The notes: generated by a model from the letters alone, not told the origin. A stretch of 64,000 nt of DNA from Periconia sp. R9002 (GCA_023627715.1 JAMAHW010000033.1:124001-188000), one strand, 5' to 3'; positions 9,501 through 21,044 are shown, counted from the first letter of the stretch. Made by a program: numbers and translations.

Positions 9501-11985
9501 TAGCGGCTTCCTGGCGCAGATTCTCAGCCATAACATCGGCTTCTTTCAACTTCTTATCGAATTGGATGGCCAGCGCAATCTTTTCGGCATCGTGCTTTGT
9601 CGTAGCTGTGGATTTCCACTCGTCGAACTCCTTCCTGGATCTGGCAGCTTCCTCCGCTGAACTTTGTTGCAGGGCAGTATGAGCATCTTCCAACTCCTTG
9701 TACTTTGACTCCCAGTATTTCGTCGTGGTGTCAAGCGCAACCCTCAACTGTTCTGCATCTTGTTTGAACTTCCCAGTCTCTGCGAGCTGTTCCTTCAACT
9801 CCTTCACCTGTTCCTCCATGTTTCCAATTTCAAGTCGCAATCTGCTCGCTTCTGCTGAGTGCTTGGCCTCCAAATGTGTCAATCTCTCTCTCAGTGTATG
9901 TATCTCCTGTTCCTTGAGATGGAGTCTCTCTTGTTGTTCAAGGTCTGCTCTGCGAAGCAATTCCTCTCGTACACCTAGCTGACCATGCGTTTCCTTGTAC
10001 TTGGCCAACAAGACGTGAAGATCGGGTATGGCTTGAGCTATGCGAGAAAAGACATCGCCATCTTCATCAATTGCAGATCCGTTCTCAATAGCAGGTGGTC
10101 CCATATACTCTCTTGGCGCCAAAGAATCATGCCTATCATGTGGGCTCCGGTTGTTATAGGGTCCGTAGTTAGGTGGAATGTGACCCCACGATTCTTGATA
10201 TGGCGAAGAGGAATGCGAAGTGTGTGATGAGTGTCCGTACGATGGGTGATTGGAATATCCAGACTGACTCATATGACTTGGGCCGTGATAGTATGGTGGG
10301 GCTGTAGGCGGATAATACCTAGGATGATGGTAATTAGGCGGCGCCTGTTGCGGAGGTGGAGGCGGAGGGGGTGGTTGGTTCGCGTAAGGATCCACGGGGA
10401 CTCTTGATGCAAATAATGAACGAGAGTGGGGCGGGCCCGCGGGAGGGTAAGTTGAGCCTCGAGAAGAATCACGAGACAAGGCTTCCCCTCTCAATCTTGG
10501 TTGAATCAGAGCGGAATCGTCCTCGTCGTCGGTCTCAAATGCGGATGTATGTCGCGGACGCACTTTGGAGACTGGTGGTGAAGGAGCCGCTGGCGGACGG
10601 CTTTCTTCGATAACCTGGTTGACTGCTGCAGACTTTGGTAATGGTGGTCTCTCCGTGGCTATAGACCTCGGAGAATTTGTTATCGGCTCAGGCGGAACTG
10701 GAGCAGAAATTGGGGATGCCGTCTTTGGTATCTTTGCACTCCTCACTGAGGAGGCTGGGCTACTAACAGCTGGGGCGGGGCTGTTAATTTTGGGGGGAGG
10801 GCTCTTCACCGTGGGTGGAGGGCTTTTTGCGACGGTTGGGGGACTCTTCACTGCGGGTGGTGGACTCTTCACTGATGGCGGTGGGCTCTTCACTGAGGGT
10901 GGTGGGCTCTTTACTGCGAGTGGTGGACTTTGCACTTCTTCTTTGGTTTCGACTGGAGGTTGACTCTCTTCTTGTGTGGGTGGTGGGCCCGTTACTTCTT
11001 CTTCTTCTGCGATAGTCGTCTCCTGGACAGTCTCAGGTTCTTTCACCTCTTCAGAAGGCTTCTCTTCAGCGACCTGTTCAGGTTGCTCCACTGTTTCAGG
11101 TTCAGGTGCCGGCGCGGATATCGGCTCAACGGCAGGTGCAATTTCGCTTTCCGGGGCAACTGGTTCTTCGCTAGGGATTTCCGGCGCGGGAGTATTTTCT
11201 AGTGAAGCCGGCTCGGGATCGATGCTCTTCTCAACGGGTTCAGCCAACGTCTCCTCTGCTGGTGGTGGTTGGATTTCCTCTTCCACAGGCTTTGGAGGAC
11301 TTGTTTCCTGTACGGGACCCTCGGTCGGTACAGGTGGTTCGGCTTCGACAGGAGTAGGCTTGGGTGATTCAGCCCGCTTCTTACCCTTCTTTTTCTTCTT
11401 CGCGGCAAGTCTTGGGAGATAGGCACCCCAATCGTCGTCCGCTGGAGTTTCCGAGGACGGCGGTGGCTCTGGGGCTTCGGGTGGCACCGGCGCCTCTGGC
11501 GCTTCGTTGGAAGGCGGTTCTGGAGCAGTGGGTGCTTCTGGAGCCTCTGGGACCGGAGGTGGAGCTTCGATTGTTTCCCAATCGTGGGATATATTTTCGG
11601 CTGGGGGGTCAGCGGCCTCAGGTGCCGGTTCAGTTGTTTCCTCCTCTTTCGGCCCTTCACTCTTAGGAGAGGGCGAAGAGAGAGATGGAGGCTCTTGGGT
11701 GGGAGGGTCTTGGATTAAATCCTGACCCGTAGCCACGTGAGCTGATGTGGGGACCTCCAGTTTGGGTTCTTCGACCGGCTCTGGGTCGAGCTTCACCGCG
11801 TCTGAGGCATCCAATGAGGATGCAGGATTTTTTTCTGAAGACTCGGTGAGAGCTGGCTCGGATAGTGACAACGGGTCTGATGCTGGTACTGCAGGGACTG
11901 CTTCCTCTGTGGCTGGTTTAGGGCTGGGTGGTGGTGATGTCACCTCGTTCTTTTTCTGTGTCTTCTTGTTCTTCTTCTTCGCCAT
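6535..11985 (-). CDS. Very large coiled-coil, Pro/Ser-rich conserved fungal protein
   Basis: Three exons (11985-8957, 8810-8664, 8614-6535) join in frame to a 1751-residue protein. The N-terminus is Lys-rich (MAKKKNKKTQKK). Residues ~20-640 are Pro/Glu/Ser-rich and disordered; within them a seven-residue VKSPPP(S/A/T) unit repeats about eight times. Residues ~640-1005 form a long coiled coil. Residues ~1015-1190, encoded across both introns, form a conserved helical core (motifs GRRYDKADSLF, WRQQTLLAAFTSSGAKQRIN). The tail is again Ser/Pro-rich with many SKSP sites. I recognise the core as a conserved filamentous-fungal protein but do not know its function. A scaffold or cytoskeletal role is suggested by the architecture only. 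The two large exons could be read as two genes, but matched splice signals and continuous helical coding favour one. Confidence 0.75.
10745..10940 (-). repeat. In-frame 21-bp repeats encoding VKSPPPx
   Basis: About eight imperfect 21-bp units inside the coiled-coil gene encode seven-residue units of the form V-K-S-P-P-P-(S/A/T). Every unit carries an SP site, so the segment could be multiply phosphorylated by proline-directed kinases. Copy number probably varies between strains. Confidence 0.8.
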
Positions 11986-13315
11986 GTTGAAAGACAGCGA
12001 GGCTGCTCCCTGTTTATACTAGCAGCAGGTTAGATCGATGGATTGCTATCTTGAAAAGTGATCAGTATCGCACAATGAAGTTGTGCAGCGCGTGAGGGGT
12101 GAAGCGCGTTGTCTGCTTGCGTGGCACAAACAATTAGAAATCAATCATTCGGAATGCATGCACAAAAGACGAGAGAGCGCATATTGGGACTATATACAGG
12201 CGGCTTCTGCGCAAGAAGGATTTCTTGTGAGCCGTGCACAAGGACGACACGAACCGGAAACGGCGTTCTATCCAATGGTGAGGCGCCAGCAGGCGAGATG
12301 GTGCATATCAACGGCAGCATAGTCATCTCCAAGCCCCGGTCGCAACGCCTGCAGCTGTTTAAGCTACACTATGCAGCGCGCAACTAGAGGCAGGAGAGCA
12401 CGTGGAATTGAAAGCGGCGCTTTGCGTTTAGATATACACATTTCAATGGGATGCTTCATTCCTCGATCCTCAAGCCACGCTGCCACATTGTAGTGGAGAC
12501 AGGATGGATGGCAGTGAATGAATGGAGGGACGAGGCCACAGAGGACAGCATTGCTGCGCAGACTGTTGGGCGCAGGACACGGGGTTGCCAGCACTGAATA
12601 TTAGGCTCCCATGCATGTCGCAACTCAAGTGTGTGCGTGGAGTGCTTCGGTTGGCCGCACGTAGATGGAGGGATAGAGCCCCCGGTAACAATGCCCTCGC
12701 CATGACGGGCAGGCCTAGCAGGCTCACTCAAAGTTCCAAAGCAAGGAAACATGAACCGAACTGAAATGAAGTGGCTGGAATCTTGATTCACGCAGCGTAT
12801 CGCATCTTGCGCGTCGAGGGAAAAGAAGGCAAAAATTAGCAGAGGATGCGGTGTGGAAGGCTGGTCGGTAGTGGGGGCTGATGTGTTGTCAAAAAGCTAA
12901 GTAGCCAGCACGGGCCGTGCCGAGGCGTCACCGAAACATACAAAATACCCGGGCAAAAGCCGTAGCATTGTGTAGAGAGAGTGTGTTCCGAGGGTTTGTG
13001 ATTCGAGACCCAAGGCTGTGTCCGTAGAGATTCATTATGCTGATTCGAGTAGGGAGTGGTGTACCGTACGTGTGGAAGTGGTGAGAAAGCTGAGTAAGCA
13101 TTGGACGTTGCTGCCTTGGCGCCACCGGATTATCAAATATCCGACGTCAAGTCACATGCTCACGCATCTACATCCAATACTTCCAATCATTCTCCAGATG
13201 TAATCGCGCGTCATTCAGCACAACCTGGTCACTCGCTACATGTGATATCTCAGGTAGCTTGGTCGATCGATTTCCATGATCACTATCAACAGTTACTGTC
13301 AGAGTTTGAGGCGGC
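11986..13315. other. Divergent promoter region, coiled-coil gene and Rad17 gene
   Basis: 1.33 kb between two start codons. Short open frames exist on both strands but none has a family signature. Taken as promoter and 5' UTR sequence for both genes. Confidence 0.5.
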
Positions 13316-15988
13316 ATGGCCCAACTGCGGGCGTCGCGGAAGAAAAAACCCGTCGTGGTTTCCTCTGACTCCGACCAAGATGAAGAATACTCACCGCCTC
13401 CCAAGCGTGCAAAAAGGGGCTCCACACTATTGACGGCGAGTACAATTGGCGCTCGCAAGGACGCGAAACCCGCTACGGCTCGGACGCGCCGCGTTTCTCC
13501 TTCATCGCCGTCTTCAACTACGTCGTCCAAAAGAGCCGCAACTAAATCTCCCGCCAAGCCAAAACCGTCATTCAAACCCATCACCTCATTCTTCCACAAG
13601 GTTCCTCTGCAACCTCAATCTAACCATCCCACTCCAAGCCCTGAGAAGTCCGGCGCAAGCACCCCGCTCGTCGATTTGGATGACATTATAGACTCTGATG
13701 ATGATGATGATCGCCCTGCTCAACCTACCAAGCGCCAGGCATCCTTACCACTGCGCAAGGGAAAAGGCGTCGTATCTTCCGGTGCAGATACATTTCAGAA
13801 AAATAGTCAGAAGTTTCGTCGTACTCAGCCAGCTGCTCCAGAGCCAGCGGTAGACCGACGTCCATGGAACGAAAGGTTTGGTCCTTCGTCTTCGAGTGAG
13901 CTGGCCGTACACAAGAAAAAGGTCGAAACTGTTCGGGACTGGCTCGCGGGGGTTCTGGGCGGCAAGGAGCGCAAGAGACTGTTGCTCCTCAAAGGTCCTG
14001 CTGGAAGTGGCAAGACCACCACGCTTTCTCTCCTCTCGAAAGAGATGGGCATTCATATTCATGAATGGAAAAATCCTACCAGCTCGCTGCCTTCTTCGGA
14101 TGGCATCAGGTCTGCTACCGCCCAATTCGAAGAATTTGTGGGTAGGACTGGTGCATTCGGCAGTCTTGCGTTCGAGGGAGATGCTCCATCCCAGCAACAA
14201 GTGACGCCTTCTGCTCAGTCTGCTAGACAGAAGCAGTTGGTATTAGTAGAAGAATTTCCAAACACTTTCACACGTGGTTCGTCTATTATACAATCGTTTC
14301 GGTCTTCTGTTCTCAACTACCTTGCTGCCACTACTCCATCGGCCACATCGTTCTTTTCTGGCAAAGCCAATGCTGATCAGCCCATCACCCCCGTTGTCAT
14401 GATCATATCTGAGACCCTTCTCTCCACCAATACAGCATCAGCCGACAGCTTCACTGCTCACCGGCTATTAGGGCCCGACATTCTCAGTCATCCGGGCGTT
14501 ACCATAGTCGACTTCAACCCAATCGCACCCACATTCATGACCAAAGCGCTAGATCTAGTCATTTCCAAGGAGGCTCGAAAATCAGGTCGCAAGAAAACCG
14601 TGGGGCCCCAAGTCATACAGCATCTCACGGAGTTGGGAGACATACGGAGCGCCATCTCGTCGCTCGAATTTCTGTGTCTGCGTGGAGACGAAGGAGAGTG
14701 GGGCGCCAATGTCCAGCCCTCAAAAGCAAAGAAGCAAAAGGATGTGCCGATGACGAAAATGGAGCAGGATTCCTTGTTGATGGTGACACAGCGAGAAAGC
14801 ACGTTGGGGATTTTCCACGCCGTTGGCCGTGTGGTATACAACAAACGTTTATCAATCAACCCATCTGAGCCCGTTCCCCAGCCGCCTCCATACTTCCCAG
14901 ATCGTCGAAGACCAAAGGCCCCAGAGGCGGACGCAGACGCGCTCATCAACGAGCTTGGGACGGACACAGACACATTCGTCGCGGCACTCCACGAAAACTA
15001 CGTCTTATCCACCGACGCTGGAGACAGCGAAGAAACGCTCGACTGCATCAACGGCTGCATCGATGCGCTTTCCGACGCAGATCTCTTATCCCCCGATCGC
15101 TTCGGAAGATCAGGTCGCAACATCCAAGGCTCCGGAGCCGACAACCTGCGTCAAGACGAAATGAGTTTCCAGACGAGCGTCCGAGGCCTCCTCTACAGTC
15201 TCCCCAACCCCGTAAAACGCATCGCACCTCCACCAGGCGCCACGCGCACGAAATCGCGACCCGTCAACGGCGGCGCCAGTACCAACCGCGGTGCTTCTAC
15301 CGGGAGCGCGTTCGTAATGTACTACCCCGCATCCCTCCGCCTGTGGCGCCAACAAGAGGAAACGAACAGCCTTCTCGAAATGTGGATCGCCCGCGCTCAG
15401 CGAGGCGACCTACTCCTCCCTCCCACCACCACATCATCAACACCCTCCATCGCAGGCGGCGTCGACACATGGCGCAAATCCTCAACCCCCTTCTCCAAAC
15501 CACCTCCCCACCCCATCACCAAACCCACATCCTCACCAGCACCACCATCCTCCTCCTCTCCAGACAACACACCCCCTCCCATCCTGCTCGGCAGCGGCAC
15601 CTCGGCCCGCACCGAAATGCTCCTCGAGCGCCTCCCCTACCTCACACGCATCCTCACCCACCACGCAAAACCCAACCCCGTCATCACCGCCGCGATCCGC
15701 GACATCAAGAAAATCACCACGTTCCACGGCCCTTCCTCCACACAACTCGGCAACGACGACGAAGACGAGGACGGTGCTGGTGGGGGCGAGGCGGTACTTT
15801 CGGATGCTGAGCAGTGGAGCACGGATCGGCCTGGATATGATGCGTCGCCGAGGAAGACGAAGAAGGGGGGTGTGTGGGTGAAGAGGGGTGGTGGGGAGGG
15901 TGCGGTGTTTGGGGCTGCTGCGGGGGTGGATGAGGGAGATGGTGCTGGGGTTGGGGGTGTGTTGAGTGATGATGATATTGAGGATTAG
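13316..15988 (+). CDS. rad17: Rad17/Rad24 checkpoint clamp loader
   Basis: An intronless 890-residue protein. Rad17 replaces the large RFC subunit and loads the 9-1-1 clamp at damaged DNA to activate the ATR checkpoint in the nucleus. Visible features: the RPWNERFGP entry block (~residues 183-191), a Walker A motif GPAGSGKTTT (~227-236), a Walker B-like LVLVEEFP (~307-314), and a helical clamp-loader region up to ~residue 560. The N-terminal ~100 residues are basic and Ser-rich and carry KPITSFFHK (~87-95), which resembles a PCNA-interacting PIP box. The C-terminus is acidic (several D/E runs) and ends in DDDIED, in line with acidic tails of Rad17. The start is chosen as the first ATG before conserved basic sequence. 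Confidence 0.92.
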   Translation: MAQLRASRKKKPVVVSSDSDQDEEYSPPPKRAKRGSTLLTASTIGARKDAKPATARTRRVSPSSPSSTTSSKRAATKSPAKPKPSFKPITSFFHKVPLQPQSNHPTPSPEKSGASTPLVDLDDIIDSDDDDDRPAQPTKRQASLPLRKGKGVVSSGADTFQKNSQKFRRTQPAAPEPAVDRRPWNERFGPSSSSELAVHKKKVETVRDWLAGVLGGKERKRLLLLKGPAGSGKTTTLSLLSKEMGIHIHEWKNPTSSLPSSDGIRSATAQFEEFVGRTGAFGSLAFEGDAPSQQQVTPSAQSARQKQLVLVEEFPNTFTRGSSIIQSFRSSVLNYLAATTPSATSFFSGKANADQPITPVVMIISETLLSTNTASADSFTAHRLLGPDILSHPGVTIVDFNPIAPTFMTKALDLVISKEARKSGRKKTVGPQVIQHLTELGDIRSAISSLEFLCLRGDEGEWGANVQPSKAKKQKDVPMTKMEQDSLLMVTQRESTLGIFHAVGRVVYNKRLSINPSEPVPQPPPYFPDRRRPKAPEADADALINELGTDTDTFVAALHENYVLSTDAGDSEETLDCINGCIDALSDADLLSPDRFGRSGRNIQGSGADNLRQDEMSFQTSVRGLLYSLPNPVKRIAPPPGATRTKSRPVNGGASTNRGASTGSAFVMYYPASLRLWRQQEETNSLLEMWIARAQRGDLLLPPTTTSSTPSIAGGVDTWRKSSTPFSKPPPHPITKPTSSPAPPSSSSPDNTPPPILLGSGTSARTEMLLERLPYLTRILTHHAKPNPVITAAIRDIKKITTFHGPSSTQLGNDDEDEDGAGGGEAVLSDAEQWSTDRPGYDASPRKTKKGGVWVKRGGGEGAVFGAAAGVDEGDGAGVGGVLSDDDIED

Positions 15989-17492
15989 AAGGTGGCAGAT
16001 TCGTTGGTATTTATCCATGTGTGTTCGTGTGTGGTAGTGTATAATAAAGACATGGATGTGGATGGGGGGGTTGTAGTTTTTACCCCCCCCTTTTCTTATC
16101 TTCTCGGAGAAGAAGAGAAAGAGGTAGAAAGGTTAAAAAGGGATGTACGAAGTGCATCATCCACCACCGTTTTTCATGTTGTTGTACCTAGGTAGATGAA
16201 TCAAACTCTTCATCTCCCTTCGTCTTTTCCCCTAGTTTCCTTGGTCCGCTCACACCGATACCGATACCGATACCGATATCCATCCATACCATCCCATCCT
16301 TATTCCAAGACCGTTGGACTTTTCCATCACCACATGCACCTTTTTTTTTCAAAAAAAAAAAAAAAAAAAAAAAAAAATCTCAAATAGGGAATAGGCATAC
16401 GCACAGCCCTAGGTAGGTGTATACCCATACTTAACATAACTATTTCGAGAGTGTGTGTATATAGAAAACTTATAGGAAAGAATCCCCAGTGATGGATGTT
16501 CGTTTGGTTATAATTGTATCCTTTTCTTTTTTTTTTTTTTCGTTTGTACGTATCCAATGTTTTACGTACACTCGGTACAAAACCAACACTACACTCCTTT
16601 CCCAAAAACACTCGGGAGGAGTACGCACTTAAAGTTAGACTTGATGTCTGCTTAAGCTAGGAATTGATATTAATTGATATTTACATACGTTGACGTTATA
16701 TATATAGAGGTAGAGGGAGAGAGAGGAGAATTCCGAGTTGGGTCTTGCACATGTAGGGAAGGGATGGGAGGTTGTAGCTGGGAGAGAGGAGAGGAAGGGG
16801 ATAGTGGGGGTATTGGTGATGGATAGAGGGAGGGAAGATAGCAGAGGGGGGGGGGGGGGGGGGGATTGTAAAAAGGAGGAAAGGGAAGGGAGGAAGGTAT
16901 TTTACGGATTGATATCCACTTCAGCATTTCCTTTTTTTTTCTTTCATAGCTCAGGGAGAGAAAAAAAACGTTGTTCAACTCCATCAAAAGCGCACACAAG
17001 GGACAGACAACAGGATGATAAAACACACACACGCACAACATTCAATTCCAAGAATTATAGAAATAGTTTCTCTCTCTCTCTCTCTCATTCACGTTTTAGC
17101 TTTTGAATTGCATTGCATTTTTTAATTGATCAAATGGGGTATTATCCTCCTCTGCCCAATTGCATGCTAAAAGAGGCTTCACTCCCTCGTAGAACCCATT
17201 TTCCTCGCACATTTTGTCTTTTGCGCAGACGGGGTGCAGCCGCTGTTGTACAATAACCGCGCACGACATTCATGCGTACCTCTTGTTTCCCACCCTTCAT
17301 CCATGCTACCTATCAAGTGTGGCGCCTTGACAATCCTCCATCCGCGAAAGGGGGCTAAGGGACGGGGCTAGGAAATGGGAAAGTGGGGATTCTTACCAGT
17401 CGTGAAATGACTATAAAGTCTCGAATGTCGTTGCTCATGACTTCCTGGTCATACAAGAATACTTATACAACTCCAAACCAAGGACTCCCCCC
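15989..17492. other. Low-complexity convergent intergenic region
   Basis: 1.5 kb between the 3' ends of the Rad17 and Prp4 genes. It contains a (CCGATA)n run near 16254-16281, poly(A) at ~16351-16377, poly(G) at ~16847-16863, a CT run at ~17070-17086 and one perfect TACCTAGGTA palindrome at 16185-16194. No gene seen. Confidence 0.6.
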
Positions 17493-19105
17493 TCATATCC
17501 CCTCCTGATCGTCTCTAGCCCAGAGCTTGACCGTCCTGTCCTTGCCACCGCTAGCGATCCACCGCGCATCGCTCGTCACGTCGGTGCTGAGAACGGCCTG
17601 CGAGTGTCCCTGCAGCGTCTTGGTGTGCGCCCAGTCGTCGGCGGAAAAGATTTGGATGTTCTTGTCGAAGCCCGAGGATACGACAAAGGTGGAAGCCTTC
17701 TTGGGAATGGCATCGCCCGTGTCCGTCTCCTGCAGGGGAACGCCGCTCGCCGGTCCGTCAGTGCCCTTGAACCAGCGTAGATCCGTCACACCGCCGATGT
17801 TGGCGGCGATCGAGTTGGACTCGCGCATGGCGCGGACGTCCCAGCACTTCATGAAGCCGTCGCCCGAGCCCGTGAGGAGGCGGTGCCCGTCGGTGCTCCA
17901 ATCGATGCCGTAGATGGGCTTGATGTGGCTTTCGAGCAGGAAGATGACGCGGCCGCTGCGTACGTCCCAGACGCGACCTACGCTGTCCAAGCCACCGCTT
18001 GCTAGTAGAGAACCGTCCGTGTTGAAACTGACCGTGTAGACCTCTTTGGAGTGGCCCTCTTGGATGAGCAGTTCTTGACCCGTGTTGACATCCCAAAGGC
18101 GCCATGTCATGTCGTCGGATGCTGAGGCAAGATATTTGCCGGAGGGGTGGAAAGCTACTCGACATACGCGCTCGCTGTGGCCGAGCAGTGTCCGTAACGG
18201 TCTCTCGCTGTTGAGAGACCACAGTTGCACCTTTCCTCCCCCTCCACCAGATGCGAAGTTGACGCTCTCTGAAGAGACAGTTGTTCCAGGGAGGGTAGCG
18301 TTCGGGACCCAGTCAATGCCCGTCGCACGTTCCGCATGTCCACCTCTGTAGGCTTTCTTCTGCTCCAAATCGGGAACCCCCAGCAACCTGATCTGGCCAC
18401 CCCAGTTTCCGTATGCGATGTATTGGCCGTTGGGCGAGAATCGCACAATACTGACTGGTCGGTCCGAGGTTTGCGATCCATACAACTCGAACCCTTTCAG
18501 GCGGTCCTTGATTTTGTTGCGGTACTCGATGTGTGTCTTCAACGGTATGGTGGATTCGCGCCTCTGGAAAGCAACACGGGCCTTTGCGCGGGGTAGAGAA
18601 TACCTCGCCATATCTCTGCGCGCTTCCAGCAATAGCTCGGTGCCAGCTGTGTAAAACTCTTCTTCGGCTTCGCCCGCCGCCGGCTCATCCGCCTCTTTCA
18701 TTTGCACATCGCCATCTTCGCTCCCAGCTTCTTGGCGCTCGAACAAAAATGCGCGCAATCGATCACGGCGCTCCGCATTTCCTTCGCCGAAAAGTGTGAT
18801 GGGTTCACCGAGGGCGCGCAGCTGGGCTTTGACGTCGCGATCGGCAGTGGGGACTAATATTTGGGCGGCACGTTTCTTCCGCTCGAACTGTGACAAGACT
18901 TCAGAAGCCTTTTGGTCTGCCTGGCCAGGGACCGTCGAGGGCATAACGTAGTTGCGATCGAGAGGCACGCTGGCCAGATCGATGCCTTCCATGGCGCCAT
19001 CCTGTGATAGCATTGATTAGTTTTGAGTTTGGTATGAAGAAAGGGCTGTTTACGTACGTTTGCGTCTTCCTCGACGTAGGCCTGGCGCGACGGGTGCATG
19101 CTCAT
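17493..19105 (-). CDS. prp4: U4/U6 snRNP splicing factor Prp4 (WD40)
   Basis: A 518-residue protein from exons 19105-19058 and 19001-17493. The 56-bp intron separates MSMHPSRQAYVEEDAN from DGAMEGIDLASVPLDRN, the conserved N-terminus of PRPF4 proteins. Residues ~48-105 form the splicing-factor (SFM) motif (QFERKKRAAQI, LGEPITLFGEG, RRDRLRAF). Residues ~195-518 hold seven WD40 repeats with GH...WD signatures such as SASDDMTWRLWD. Prp4 binds Prp3 and U4/U6 RNA in the tri-snRNP. It is named after the yeast Prp4 WD protein, not the S. pombe Prp4 kinase. The exon 1 start is the first ATG giving the conserved leader. Confidence 0.95.
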
Positions 19106-19748
19106 GGTGGAGGAGTATGTGCTGCCTAGTTGCTTCCTGGTTGCTTCCTGGGGTCAAGTGAGGGGATGGGAAGTTGCAGAGGCGAGATGAAGCTATGCAA
19201 ATGTCATGAGACAATCATTTGCACAGGAGCTGGCGCATAGGTGGACGTGACGGGACGGCCCAATGTCGTCTGCACGAGAAAAGAGGATGGACATTGAGAA
19301 ATGATGCATGGCCCCGGAAGAAAGATTAGCCGAAGATGCGCCGATAGGGCTGCATCGGTTCCATCTATGCCCGAAAGACACAAGACGAAACAGAACGCAA
19401 CAACAGATGATGGCTCAAGATGATTGATGCCAGATTGCAGTCAGTCCGCCGGTGGTGAGGCAATCTCTGCAACTACCTCCACCATGTTTGCCCGTTTGGC
19501 CGTCTGGTTGCTAGCAGTGGTAAGTACATGACAGTTCTAAATTGTTAGGGTCGCGCGGGCCGGCATGACGCCAGTTTCCCGTCGTCGCCAGTGCAATCTT
19601 ATCCCATCCTATCCCTGGCCCAAAAAAGTTGCCTTCTCTCGCTCGCCGAAAAGACACACTCCTCCACCATCCACGCTCCTTTGACCACCATCCCTCTGCT
19701 GTGCGCCTGCTGATCCTCAATTCGTGCTCCTAGACCTGGGCTTCGGCC
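19106..19748. other. Divergent promoter, Prp4 and Ptc7 genes
   Basis: 643 bp between two start codons; no gene seen. Taken as the promoter region for both. Confidence 0.5.
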
Positions 19749-21044
19749 ATGTCTTCCGCAATCGCCCGCGCTCCCCTTCGTGCCTCGTCCCCGACTACCC
19801 CGGCCAGACTCTTTTTCCTCTGCCTCTCCACCACATCCTGGCTTGCACCCGCTCATGCTCAGCGCGCTACACGGTCACATCACTCTGTGAACCGCCCCTC
19901 TTCGCTGTACGCCCCGAAAACTTGCCCACTCAACCGCGATACCACCCCAGCTTCCCTCGGCCTCCGCTCGTTCCATTCCTCATCGCATACCTGGAGCGCC
20001 GCGCCACAGTTTACCTATCATGTCGCCGCATCCTACTCTGCGAAGAACCACAAATTCGATGCCCGGCGCAATCTGTACACCAACGATGTCTTCGATCCCA
20101 CTAAGCGAGAGGCCGGCTTGACCGAATGCAAACATGCCATAAATAAGCGGCTCAGGGCCAGAAGCGGACAGGATGCTTTCTTTTACAGCCAGGTGGGCAC
20201 AACAAAATCCTCGACCTTTGGTGTAGCAGATGGCGTTGGAGGATGGGTAGAATCGGGGATTGATCCGGCCGATTTCTCCCATGGTCTCTGCGAATACATG
20301 GCTTGCGCCGCGAGGTCGTGGCCGCGCCATTCCAACAAAACTTCGTTGCATCCCAGGGACCTGTTACAAGTGGCATACGACGAGGTCATTGAGGACAGAG
20401 GCATTGTTGGTGGAGGAAGCACGGCATGCCTGGCGGTCGCCGAACCCAGCGGAAATGTGCAGGTCGCTAATTTGGGAGATTCGGGATTCATGCACCTGGG
20501 TTTGAACGCGGTACGACACTTCACGCAACCCCAGACCCACGCCTTCAATACCCCATTTCAGCTCTCCAAAACACCCCAACGCATGTTGGTTCAGATGGCG
20601 GTATTTGGTGGGGCCAGTACTCTGTCGGACCTTCCCAAGGTGTCGAGTGTAACGAACCACAATGTGCGCCATGGCGACGTGCTCGTCTTTGCTACCGATG
20701 GCGTATGGGACAATCTGAGCCCACAGGATGTGCTCGGCATCGTGAGCCGTAACATGGTCGCCGTTGGCGCATGGGTGGAGCAGGATGGCGGGATGGAAGT
20801 TGGGCCCAAGCTACGCGAACTGGCGCAAGCTGATAGTGCTGGTAAAGCGGACCATGCCTCACTCCAGGCGCGCCTTGCCGTCGCCATTGCAAAGGAAGCA
20901 AAAGACACGGGCCTGAACACACGTCGGGATGGCCCATTTGCCAAAGAAGTGCAGAAATACTATCCCGGGGAGAATTGGCACGGTGGAAAGCCCGACGACA
21001 TTGCGGCGTTGATCGCAGTGGTTTTAGAAGAGCCTTCTGCCTAG
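19749..21044 (+). CDS. ptc7: PP2C-family phosphatase, Ptc7-like
   Basis: An intronless 431-residue Ser/Thr phosphatase. The N-terminal ~95 residues are basic, Ser/Ala-rich and contain a hydrophobic stretch (ARLFFLCLSTTSWLAPAHA), consistent with mitochondrial targeting. The PP2C core has SGQDAFFYS, STFGVADGVGGW (metal-binding Asp, ~155-166), GDSGFMHLG, FATDGVWDNL (second metal-binding Asp) and KPDDIAALIA near the end. This arrangement is typical of yeast Ptc7/Azr1 and plant homologues rather than canonical PP2C. Yeast Ptc7 acts on the coenzyme Q biosynthetic complex. Yeast PTC7 makes two forms by retaining an intron that encodes a membrane segment; here no intron interrupts the gene. Confidence 0.9.
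   Translation: MSSAIARAPLRASSPTTPARLFFLCLSTTSWLAPAHAQRATRSHHSVNRPSSLYAPKTCPLNRDTTPASLGLRSFHSSSHTWSAAPQFTYHVAASYSAKNHKFDARRNLYTNDVFDPTKREAGLTECKHAINKRLRARSGQDAFFYSQVGTTKSSTFGVADGVGGWVESGIDPADFSHGLCEYMACAARSWPRHSNKTSLHPRDLLQVAYDEVIEDRGIVGGGSTACLAVAEPSGNVQVANLGDSGFMHLGLNAVRHFTQPQTHAFNTPFQLSKTPQRMLVQMAVFGGASTLSDLPKVSSVTNHNVRHGDVLVFATDGVWDNLSPQDVLGIVSRNMVAVGAWVEQDGGMEVGPKLRELAQADSAGKADHASLQARLAVAIAKEAKDTGLNTRRDGPFAKEVQKYYPGENWHGGKPDDIAALIAVVLEEPSA

Noticed and set aside
9154..9660. 168-residue plus-strand frame
   Set aside because: Antisense shadow of the coiled-coil region; leucine-rich only because the complementary strand encodes Glu/Lys/Gln.
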